Positions 4,781-10,453 of a DNA stretch of 10,453 bases are shown piece by piece. Positions within the stretch are counted from its first letter, which is position 1. Each line of letters starts with the position of its first letter. The notes beneath the pieces are model-generated. The model was given only the letters and a program-made list of their open reading frames with translations. It had not been told where the DNA came from and searched no databases. The DNA comes from DATFPQ01 sp035264765 (GTDB lineage: Bacteria; Actinomycetota; Actinomycetes; Actinomycetales; Angustibacteraceae): NCBI GenBank assembly GCA_035264765.1, contig DATFPQ010000186.1:1-10453 (forward strand), read 5' to 3'. The translations under genes were made by a program, and so were the position numbers.

Positions 4781-6322
4781 GTGGGCGCACCCGTGAGCGA
4801 GCCGGACCTCTCCCGCGTATGGCAGGGCACGGTGTCGACCCTGGGAGACGCCGGTCTGACCGCCCAGCAGCGGGCGTTCCTGCGGTTGGCCCGGCTGGTC
4901 GGCTTGATCGACAACACCGCACTCGTGGCGGTGCCGAACGACTACACCAAGGACGTGCTGGAGCAGCGGCTGCGCGCTCAGGTCGCAGACGCGCTCGGCT
5001 CCCAGCTCGACCGCGAGGTTCGCCTGGCCGTCACGGTCGACCCGTCCCTGGCCGGTGAGGAGCTGTCCCCTGAGCCGACGGCGCCTCTGGCCGGCGCTCC
5101 CACCAACGGGAACTCCGGCGGCATCTCCGACGGCAGCTCCGGAGATGGCGGCACCGAGCTCGCCGGCCGGGGCGTGGGCGCATCGGTGGGCCGCACCCTC
5201 GGCGAGGGTGGGCGACGCGACCTCGGCGCCGACCTCCGCCCGGACGACCGGGTGGTCCGGGGAGTGCCGTCGACGCCGACCCCCAGCGCCGAGTCCTCGC
5301 GGCTGAACCCCAAGTACGTGTTCGAGTCCTTCGTCATCGGCTCCAGCAACCGGTTCGCCCACGCGGCTGCGGTCGCGGTCGCCGAGGCGCCGGCCAAGGC
5401 CTACAACCCGCTCTTCGTCTACGGGGAGTCCGGACTGGGCAAGACGCACCTGCTGCACGCCATCGGCCACTACGCCAGAAACCTCTACGGCGTCCGGGTG
5501 CGCTACGTGAACTCGGAGGAGTTCACCAACGACTTCATCAACTCCATCCGCGACGACAAGGCGCAGGCCTTCCAGCGGCGGCACCGCGACGTCGACATCC
5601 TGCTGATCGACGACATCCAGTTCCTGCAGGGCAAGACCCAGACGCAGGAGGAGTTCTTCCACACCTTCAACACCCTGCACAACGCGAACAAGCAGGTGGT
5701 GATCACCTCCGACCTACCGCCCAAGCAGCTCGGCGGCTTCGAGGAGCGGATGCGCAGCCGCTTCGAGTGGGGCCTGATCACCGACGTGCAGCCCCCGGAC
5801 CTCGAGACCCGGATCGCGATCCTGCGCAAGAAGGCCGCCCAGGAGCGGATGATCGCGCCGGACGACGTGCTCGAGTACATCGCCAGCCGCATCTCCACCA
5901 ACATCCGCGAGCTGGAGGGCGCGCTCATCCGGGTGACCGCCTTCGCCAGCCTGAACCGGCAGTCGGTCGACCTGCCACTCGCGGAGATCGTGCTGAAGGA
6001 CCTCATCCCCAGCGAGGGGGGTCCGGAGATCACCGCGGCCGAGATCATCGGTCAGACGGCCGCGTACTTCGGCCTGACGATCGACGACCTGCAGGGTTCC
6101 TCCCGCTCCCGAGTACTGGTCAACGCCCGGCAGATCGCCATGTACCTGTGTCGTGAGCTTACCGAGCTGTCGCTGCCGAAGATCGGCCAGCAGTTCGGCA
6201 ACCGCGACCACACCACCGTGATGCACGCGGACCGCAAGATCCGTCAGCTGATGGCGGAGCGGCGCAGCATCTTCAACCAGGTCACCGAGCTGACCAACCG
6301 GATCAAGCAGCAGACCCGCTGA
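4781..6322 (+). CDS. dnaA: Chromosomal replication initiator protein DnaA
   Basis: DnaA is the AAA+ ATPase that binds DnaA boxes and melts oriC. All four domains are visible in 513 residues. Domain I is at about 6-87 (SRVWQGTVSTL, then NTALVAVPNDYTKDVLEQRL). Domain II is a Gly/Ser-rich linker (88-173). The AAA+ domain III follows NPKYVFESFVIGSSNRFAHAA and has Walker A GESGLGKTH (215-223), Walker B LLIDD (274-278), the probable arginine finger R327 in RSRFEW and sensor II NIRELEGAL (374-382). Domain IV carries the DNA-binding signature from about 447 to 488, including RDHTTVMHADRKI. Two starts are possible. GTG 4781 follows GAGAG by only 4 nt. GTG 4793 gives MSEPDLSRVW and looks more like family N-termini, but has a poor ribosome binding site. 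The gene diverges from rpmH and is followed by oriC. Confidence 0.98.
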   Translation: MGAPVSEPDLSRVWQGTVSTLGDAGLTAQQRAFLRLARLVGLIDNTALVAVPNDYTKDVLEQRLRAQVADALGSQLDREVRLAVTVDPSLAGEELSPEPTAPLAGAPTNGNSGGISDGSSGDGGTELAGRGVGASVGRTLGEGGRRDLGADLRPDDRVVRGVPSTPTPSAESSRLNPKYVFESFVIGSSNRFAHAAAVAVAEAPAKAYNPLFVYGESGLGKTHLLHAIGHYARNLYGVRVRYVNSEEFTNDFINSIRDDKAQAFQRRHRDVDILLIDDIQFLQGKTQTQEEFFHTFNTLHNANKQVVITSDLPPKQLGGFEERMRSRFEWGLITDVQPPDLETRIAILRKKAAQERMIAPDDVLEYIASRISTNIRELEGALIRVTAFASLNRQSVDLPLAEIVLKDLIPSEGGPEITAAEIIGQTAAYFGLTIDDLQGSSRSRVLVNARQIAMYLCRELTELSLPKIGQQFGNRDHTTVMHADRKIRQLMAERRSIFNQVTELTNRIKQQTR

Positions 6323-6341
6323 CGCCGGCTCTGCGTGTCGG

Positions 6342-6374
6342 GCCTCCACACCCTGTGGGTAACTCTGTGGATGC
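6342..6374. promoter_or_regulatory. DnaA-box triad at the dnaA-proximal end of oriC
   Basis: GCCTCCACA (6342-6350, forward) is followed by TGTGGGTAA (6354-6362, minus strand TTACCCACA, one change from TTATCCACA) and TGTGGATGC (6366-6374, minus strand GCATCCACA). The boxes are 12 bp apart, with 3 nt between them. Orientation and spacing match the triad upstream of dnaA exactly. The first two cores form the inverted repeat CCACA-CCC-TGTGG. Confidence 0.7.
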
Positions 6375-6392
6375 CTATCTATTGGGGCATCC
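6369..6392. repeat. Hairpin with an A/T-rich loop in oriC
   Basis: A perfect 7-bp inverted repeat pairs GGATGCC (6369-6375) with GGCATCC (6386-6392) around a 10-nt loop, TATCTATTGG. The left arm overlaps the last box of the triad. It could extrude when the origin is unwound, or end the dnaA transcript, although no U-tract follows it. Confidence 0.55.
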
Positions 6393-6486
6393 TGTCGGCC
6401 CGCGGAGCTTTGCCCGACGCCGCTGGGCTCCCCGGACGACGTCGACAGCCGCTGGGAAACATCCGGGGACGGCCGCAGGGACGGGC

Positions 6487-6495
6487 TGTGGACAG
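6487..6495 (-). promoter_or_regulatory. DnaA box in oriC
   Basis: TGTGGACAG reads CTGTCCACA on the minus strand, one change from the actinobacterial preferred box TTGTCCACA. This is one of the two strongest boxes in the region. Confidence 0.7.
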
Positions 6496-6610
6496 TGGTG
6501 GACGTCGGTGGGCCTCCGGCGCATCGTCCCCAGCTCCCCACAAGGCCCGGGGTGCTGTCTGCACACGGCGTCCCCAGCCTCGGCCGGGCGGTGACCTGGA
6601 CCGTCGCTCC

Positions 6611-6628
6611 TCGTCCACAGGATCCACA
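6611..6628 (+). promoter_or_regulatory. Pair of directly abutting DnaA boxes in oriC
   Basis: TCGTCCACA (6611-6619) is one change from TTGTCCACA. GGATCCACA (6620-6628), which shares the ATCCACA core, follows in the same orientation with no gap. Back-to-back boxes favour cooperative DnaA loading, with the strong site likely nucleating the weak one. Confidence 0.65.
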
Positions 6629-6695
6629 GCACTGATGACGAGTACGGGACTCCTCAGCTGGACGATGCCCCGCGAACGACAGGAATCCGCCCGGC

Positions 6696-6704
6696 TGTGG
6701 AAGC
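6696..6704 (-). promoter_or_regulatory. Weak DnaA-box-like site in oriC
   Basis: TGTGGAAGC reads GCTTCCACA on the minus strand and keeps only the TCCACA core of the consensus. It may be a low-affinity site or chance. Confidence 0.35.
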
Positions 6705-6794
6705 CCGGGTGCCAGGCGTTCCGCCCAGTTCCGAAGAGTTCCGCCGAACTGCCCAAGGCTCCCGCGACTCGCTCCCCCGCCTGCCCCCTGCCGG

Positions 6795-6823
6795 TTCCGC
6801 CCGCCCACGCCCGGGACTAAGGT
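6795..6823 (+). promoter_or_regulatory. Possible dnaN promoter
   Basis: TAAGGT (6818-6823) fits the TAnnnT -10 pattern and lies about 95 nt before dnaN. The -35 position 17 nt upstream reads TTCCGC (6795-6800), a poor match. It is the best candidate I see ahead of dnaN, but it is weak. Confidence 0.3.
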
Positions 6824-6917
6824 CTGCCTCCAGTGCTGACGCCGGGGGAGCCGGCGTCCGAACATCTTCAGACCGCGCGAGAGACGCGCAGCTGACCAGC
6901 GAGAGGGACGGTGGCCG

Positions 6918-8051
6918 GTGAAGTTCCGCGTGGAGCGCGACGTGCTCGCGGAGGCGGTGACGTGGGCCGCCCGCGGACTGCCGACCAGGCCGCCCGTCCC
7001 GGTGCTCGCCGGTGTGCTGGTCGAGGCGGACCCCGAGGGGACGCTGACCCTGTCGGCGTTCGACTACGAGGTCAGCGCGCGCGTGACGGTCGCGGCCGAC
7101 GTGAGCGACGGCGGCACGGTGCTGGTGTCCGGGCGACTGCTCGCCGACATCTCGCGGAACCTGCCGAACAAGCCGGTCGACGTCATCGCGGAGGGCCCGA
7201 AGGTGGCCGTGACCTGCGGCTCGTCCCGGTTCTCCCTGCTGACGATGCCGGTGGACGACTACCCCACGCTGCCGCAGATGCCGCAGGCGTCCGGATCCGT
7301 GTCCGGCGACGTGTTCACCCTCGCCGTCGGGCAGGTGACCGTCGCGGCGGGCCGGGACGACACGCTGCCGATCCTGACCGGCGTCCGGCTGGAGATCGAC
7401 GGCAGCCGGATCACCATGCTGGCGACGGACCGCTACCGGCTCGCCATGCGGACCCTGGACTGGTCCCCTGAGGGCGCCGACGCCGCGGCCGTCGCGCTGG
7501 TACCGGCCCGCACGCTCGCCGACACCGCCCGCGCGCTGGGTGCTAGCGCCTCGGTCGACCTCGCGCTCGGACGCACTGGTGCCGGCGACGGGCTGGTGGG
7601 TTTCGAGGCCGGCTCGCGCCGGACGACGTCGCGCCTGCTGGACGGTGAGTACCCCAAGGTCACGGCGATCTTCCCCACGACTACGAACGTGCAGGCCGTG
7701 GTGGAGACGGCGACGCTGGTCGAGGCGGTCAAGCGCGTCGCCCTCGTGGCCGAGCGGAACACGCCCGTCCGGCTGCGGTTCAGCGAGGGACAGGTCACCA
7801 TCGAGGCGGGACAGGGCGACGACGCCCAGGCGAGCGAGAGCATCGAGGCCACGCTGACCGGCGACGAGATCGAGATCGCGTTCAACCACCAGTACCTGCT
7901 GGACGGGCTGAACGCGCTGCACCAGCCGTGGGCCAGGCTGGCGTTCACCCAGCCGACCAAGCCGGCCCTGCTCACCGGGCAGGTCGAGCCCGAGGCCGAG
8001 CACGACGACAGCTTCCAGTACGTGCTGATGCCGGTCCGGCTCGCCGGCTGA
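6918..8051 (+). CDS. dnaN: DNA polymerase III beta subunit (sliding clamp)
   Basis: The beta clamp is a ring dimer that holds the replicative polymerase on DNA and docks other replication and repair proteins. The 377-residue length is normal for a three-domain clamp. Family words are visible throughout: MKFRVERDVLAEAVTWAARGLPTRP at the N-terminus, LLTMPVDDYPTLP (107-119), DDTLPILTGVRLE (147-159), MLATDRYRLA (167-176), GEYPKVTAIFP and FNHQYLLDGL in the third domain, and the C-terminal YVLMPVRL (368-375), which lines the partner-binding pocket. The GTG start at 6918 follows GAGAGGG at 10 nt, a little far but acceptable. It is the first gene after oriC, and gnd follows after 54 nt. Confidence 0.98.
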   Translation: MKFRVERDVLAEAVTWAARGLPTRPPVPVLAGVLVEADPEGTLTLSAFDYEVSARVTVAADVSDGGTVLVSGRLLADISRNLPNKPVDVIAEGPKVAVTCGSSRFSLLTMPVDDYPTLPQMPQASGSVSGDVFTLAVGQVTVAAGRDDTLPILTGVRLEIDGSRITMLATDRYRLAMRTLDWSPEGADAAAVALVPARTLADTARALGASASVDLALGRTGAGDGLVGFEAGSRRTTSRLLDGEYPKVTAIFPTTTNVQAVVETATLVEAVKRVALVAERNTPVRLRFSEGQVTIEAGQGDDAQASESIEATLTGDEIEIAFNHQYLLDGLNALHQPWARLAFTQPTKPALLTGQVEPEAEHDDSFQYVLMPVRLAG

Positions 8052-8105
8052 GCACGTCCCGCCCGCCACCACCGGCACCGACGCAGGAGAGACGAGGGAC
8101 CGACG

Positions 8106-9077
8106 ATGCAGCTGGGACTGATCGGTCTGGGCAAGATGGGCGGCAACATGCGCGATCGGTTGCGTGCGGCCGGTCAGGAGGTGGTCGGGTACGACCGCAA
8201 CCCCGGCGTCAGCGACGTCGACAGCATCGAAGGCCTGGTCAAGGCCCTGGCGGCCCCACGCGTGGTCTGGGTCATGGTGCCCTCCGGTGCACCGACCCGC
8301 GCCACGGTCGAGGAGGTCGGCGCCCTGCTGGAGTCCGGTGACCTGGTGATCGAGGGGGGCAACTCCCGCTGGACCGACGACACGTTGCACGCCGAGCTCC
8401 TCGGTGCGAGGGGCGTCGGCTACGTCGACTGCGGCGTCTCCGGCGGGGTGTGGGGCCGGGAGAACGGCTATGGCCTGATGGTGGGCGGTAGCAGCGAGAA
8501 CGTCGAGCGGGCGATGCCGATCTTCGACGCGCTGCGTCCCGAGGGGCCGCGCGACGAGGGCTTCGTCCACGCCGGTGACGTCGGCGCCGGGCACTACGCG
8601 AAGATGGTCCACAACGGCATCGAGTACGGCCTGATGCAGGCCTACGCCGAGGGCTACGAGCTGCTCGCCGCCAAGGAGCTGGTGACGGACGTCCACGGCG
8701 CCTTCAAGGCCTGGACCCGTGGCACCGTGGTTCGCTCCTGGCTGCTGGACCTGCTGGTCAAGGCGCTCGAGGAGGACCAGGACCTCAAGGCCATCACCGG
8801 CTACGTCCAGGACTCAGGGGAGGGTCGCTGGACCCTGGAGGAGGGCATCGCCAACGCGGTGCCGATGCCGGCGCTAGCCGCGTCGCTGTTCACCCGCTTC
8901 GCCTCGCGCCAGGACGACTCCCCGGCGATGAAGGCCGTCGCGGCGCTGCGGAACCAGTTCGGTGGCCACGCCGTCCTGGGCGCGGGGCCGTCGTCCGGCA
9001 CCGGCGCCGTGCCGAGGACCGACGCCCGGGACGCCACCGAGGCGGGGCCGACGTCCGGCACCGGCTCGGTGAGCTGA
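8106..9077 (+). CDS. gnd: 6-phosphogluconate dehydrogenase, decarboxylating (short form)
   Basis: The enzyme oxidises 6-phosphogluconate to ribulose 5-phosphate and CO2 in the pentose phosphate pathway. The N-terminal Rossmann fold has the dinucleotide loop GLIGLGKMGGNM (4-15), with D30 and R31 at the end of the second strand. The family core DCGVSGGVWGRENGYGLMVGG (108-128) is present, and the catalytic segment AKMVHNGIEYGLMQ carries K166, N170 and E173. At 323 residues it is the short (about 300-residue) form, not the 470-residue form. Cofactor choice cannot be read safely. The last 30 or so residues are low-complexity and contain a duplicated segment. ATG 8106 has GAGGG 7 nt away. A gnd between dnaN and recF is a known actinobacterial arrangement, possibly supplying ribose and NADPH along with replication, but that link is an inference. 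Confidence 0.94.
   Translation: MQLGLIGLGKMGGNMRDRLRAAGQEVVGYDRNPGVSDVDSIEGLVKALAAPRVVWVMVPSGAPTRATVEEVGALLESGDLVIEGGNSRWTDDTLHAELLGARGVGYVDCGVSGGVWGRENGYGLMVGGSSENVERAMPIFDALRPEGPRDEGFVHAGDVGAGHYAKMVHNGIEYGLMQAYAEGYELLAAKELVTDVHGAFKAWTRGTVVRSWLLDLLVKALEEDQDLKAITGYVQDSGEGRWTLEEGIANAVPMPALAASLFTRFASRQDDSPAMKAVAALRNQFGGHAVLGAGPSSGTGAVPRTDARDATEAGPTSGTGSVS
8982..9065. repeat. 24-bp direct repeat, 60 bp apart, at the gnd 3' end
   Basis: A 24-bp segment at 8982-9005 recurs at 9042-9065 with one mismatch (T at 8991, A at 9051). The offset is exactly 60 bp, so both copies are in the same frame and encode AGPSSGTG and AGPTSGTG in the Gnd tail. It looks like a recent in-frame duplication at the end of the gene. 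Confidence 0.88.
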
Positions 9078-9092
9078 CCGACCCCGACCTAC

Positions 9093-10241
9093 GTGCACGT
9101 CGCGCACCTGTCGCTGACGGACTTCCGCAGCTACGCCGGCCTCGAGCTGGCCCTGGAGCCGGGCGTGATGGCGCTGATCGGCCCGAACGGCCAGGGCAAG
9201 ACCAACCTGGTCGAGGCGGTGGGCTACGTCGCGACGCTGGGCAGCCACCGCGTGTCGTCCGACGCGCCGCTGGTCCGGCTCGGCGCGGAGCGTGCCCTCG
9301 TCCGCACCCAGGTGGTTCGGGACGGTCGTGCGACCCTGGTCGAGATCGAGGTCAACCCCGGGCGGGCCAACCGGGCTCGGATCAACCGCGGGCCCGTGCC
9401 GCGAGCCCGCGAGGTGCTCGGGGTGCTCCGCTCGGTCCTGTTCGCGCCCGAGGACCTGGCGCTGGTGAAGGGTGACCCGAGCGAGCGCCGGCGCTTCCTG
9501 GACGAGCTGCTGGTGGCGCGGGCGCCGCGCTTCGCCGGCGTGCGGGCCGACTACGAGCGCGTCCTGAAGCAGCGCAGCGCGCTGCTGAAGTCCGCCGGTG
9601 CGGCCATCCGGCGCGGTCACGGTGACGTCCGGACGCTGGACGTCTGGGACAGCCACCTGGCCACCACGGGCGCCGAGCTGCTCGCCGCTCGGCTCCGCCT
9701 GGTCGCCGACCTGCGACCGCACGTGGGCCGGGCTTACGAACAGGTCAGCCAGGGCCAGGGCGACGCAGCGATGGCGTACAAGTCCTCGCTCGGCGAGGAC
9801 CTGCTCGCGGAGCTCGCAGGCGTTCCCGGCGGGGGCCGCGAGCTCCTGCAGGCTCGGCTGCTCGATGCGACCGGTCGGATGCGGGCGACCGAGCTGGAGC
9901 GCGGCGTGTGCCTCGTGGGACCGCACCGCGACGACCTGGTGCTCTCGCTCGGGCCGTTGCCGGCGAAGGGGTACGCCAGCCACGGCGAGTCGTGGTCGTT
10001 CGCGCTGGCGCTGCGGCTGGCGGCGTACGAGCTGCTCCGCCACGAGGGCGGCGGCGACCCCGTGCTCGTGCTCGACGACGTGTTCGCCGAGCTCGACGCC
10101 GGACGCCGGGACCGGCTGGCCGGGCTGGTCGCCGGCGCCGAGCAGGTGCTGGTGACGGCCGCGGTGCCGCAGGACGTCCCCGAGGCGCTGCTGGGGGCCC
10201 GGGTCGACGTGATGGCTGGCGAGGTGGCGCGTGTCCGGTGA
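9093..10241 (+). CDS. recF: DNA replication and repair protein RecF
   Basis: RecF is an ABC/SMC-like ATPase that binds gapped DNA and, with RecO and RecR, helps load RecA. The 382-residue product has Walker A GPNGQGKTN (30-38). The signature segment SHGESWSFALALRLAAYELL starts at S296, and the SHGES form is usual in Actinobacteria. Walker B is LVLDDVFAELD, with the acidic pair D328 and D329. N-terminal VAHLSLTDFRSYAGLEL and the central APEDLALVKGDPSERRRFLDELL are also family words. The GTG start at 9093 lies 15 nt after gnd, and no ribosome binding site is visible in that gap, so translation may depend on ribosomes finishing gnd. The 3' end overlaps dciA by 11 nt. Confidence 0.97.
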   Translation: MHVAHLSLTDFRSYAGLELALEPGVMALIGPNGQGKTNLVEAVGYVATLGSHRVSSDAPLVRLGAERALVRTQVVRDGRATLVEIEVNPGRANRARINRGPVPRAREVLGVLRSVLFAPEDLALVKGDPSERRRFLDELLVARAPRFAGVRADYERVLKQRSALLKSAGAAIRRGHGDVRTLDVWDSHLATTGAELLAARLRLVADLRPHVGRAYEQVSQGQGDAAMAYKSSLGEDLLAELAGVPGGGRELLQARLLDATGRMRATELERGVCLVGPHRDDLVLSLGPLPAKGYASHGESWSFALALRLAAYELLRHEGGGDPVLVLDDVFAELDAGRRDRLAGLVAGAEQVLVTAAVPQDVPEALLGARVDVMAGEVARVR

Positions 10242-10453
10242 CGTCCCGGTGGCCCTTCCGGACGGCGAGCTCGCGGACGACAGGGCGCTGGACGCCATGG
10301 ACGCACCGATCCCGGGATCGCCGGTCCAGGAACTCCCCGACGACGAGCAGGAGCGAGCGGCCGAAGCCGCGCGGGCTGCGCTGGCCCGGGCGCGTGCCGC
10401 GGCCAGTGCGCGTGGACTGCGCCCGGGCGCCCCGGTGCGGTCCCGGCGCCGCC
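10231..10453 (+). CDS. dciA: DciA (DUF721) helicase-loading protein, N-terminal part (runs off the right edge)
   Basis: The frame starting at GTG 10231 overlaps the recF stop by 11 nt, has GAGG 6 nt before it, and stays open to the window edge, giving 74 residues. The start MSGDVPVALPDGELADD is acidic and variable. ARAALARARAAASARGLRPG, followed by a basic RSRRR, resembles the N-terminal helix-and-linker of actinobacterial DUF721 proteins that sit between recF and gyrB. DciA interacts with the replicative helicase DnaB in bacteria that lack DnaC/DnaI loaders. The conserved DUF721 fold itself is beyond the edge, so the call leans on position as much as on sequence. Confidence 0.8.
   Translation, partial: MSGDVPVALPDGELADDRALDAMDAPIPGSPVQELPDDEQERAAEAARAALARARAAASARGLRPGAPVRSRRR

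Larger units (their letters stand above)
6323..6917. other. oriC: Origin of replication (oriC), dnaA-dnaN intergenic region
   Basis: The 595-nt region between dnaA and dnaN is the usual place of oriC in Actinobacteria. It has no recognisable gene. It contains about seven DnaA-box-like sites: a triad at 6342-6374, single sites at 6487-6495 and 6696-6704, and an adjacent pair at 6611-6628. A short A/T-richer stretch with a hairpin lies at 6369-6392, directly beside the triad, and is the only candidate I see for the unwinding zone. The rest is GC-rich. The last hundred bases should hold the dnaN promoter. Confidence 0.85.

Noticed and set aside
4661..5680. Long minus-strand open frame opposite the dnaA 5' half
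   Set aside because: DnaA domains on the plus strand are unmistakable, and the antisense product resembles nothing.
6335..6820. Plus-strand open frame of 161 codons inside oriC
   Set aside because: It runs through DnaA boxes and the hairpin, has no good start signal, and is rich in Arg, Pro, Ser and Gly as chance frames are here.
8052..8105. Possible terminator between dnaN and gnd
   Set aside because: No stable stem followed by a U-tract is visible in the 54-nt gap.
6654..8696. Very long minus-strand open frame (680 codons) opposite dnaN and gnd
   Set aside because: It is a mirror of the GC-rich codon pattern of two certain plus-strand genes; it has no family words, and its composition is that of an antisense frame (Gly, Val, His, Arg, Gln).
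8874..10298. Long minus-strand open frame opposite gnd, recF and dciA
   Set aside because: It is antisense to well-identified genes and has no recognisable protein features.
1..10453. Search for mobile elements, CRISPR arrays, tRNA or rRNA genes and toxin-antitoxin pairs
   Set aside because: I saw no transposase or integrase words, no spaced identical repeats of CRISPR type, no tRNA or rRNA sequence, and no small gene pairs. Every gene fits the conserved origin locus.

Overview
This window is the chromosomal replication-origin neighbourhood of a high-GC Gram-positive bacterium (Actinobacteria). The evidence is the gene order, the strong G/C bias at third codon positions, frequent GTG starts, actinobacterial-type DnaA, RecF and RnpA proteins, and a gnd gene between dnaN and recF, as in Streptomyces. 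The lineage below phylum cannot be fixed from this sequence alone. There are no phage, transposon, CRISPR, rRNA or tRNA signals: this is a core locus, not an accessory island.

Layout. The minus strand, read from right to left from about 4500, carries rpmH (4323-4186), rnpA (4176-3748), yidD (3751-3353), yidC (3331-2279), jag (2164-1574), rsmG (1560-808) and the start of a probable parA (750 to the left edge). The genes are closely packed: rnpA and yidD overlap by 4 nt, rpmH and rnpA are 9 nt apart, and jag and rsmG are 13 nt apart. The plus strand carries dnaA (4781-6322), a 595-nt non-coding oriC region (6323-6917), then dnaN (6918-8051), gnd (8106-9077), recF (9093-10241) and the start of dciA (10231 to the right edge). 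The two arms diverge from the rpmH-dnaA intergenic region.

How the genes work together. DnaA binds DnaA boxes in oriC and DnaN is the sliding clamp. RecF acts in gap repair and DciA is a replicative-helicase loader/partner. ParA, with ParB (outside the window), segregates the origin using parS sites, two of which are visible at 556-571 and 1553-1568. On the left arm, RpmH is a ribosomal protein and RnpA the protein subunit of RNase P. YidD and YidC serve membrane-protein insertion, Jag is a KH/R3H RNA-binding protein, and RsmG methylates 16S rRNA.

The most unusual things I see are four. First, a DnaA-box triad with the same geometry (one forward and two reverse boxes, each 12 bp from the next) lies both just upstream and just downstream of dnaA. 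Second, the probable ParA has an N-terminal low-complexity region of at least 250 residues before any ATPase motif. Third, RnpA has a Pro-rich insertion of about 29 residues that contains an internal 36-bp-spaced duplication. Fourth, the Gnd C-terminus carries a duplicated tail segment. I found no new multi-gene system, and most of the window is conventional.
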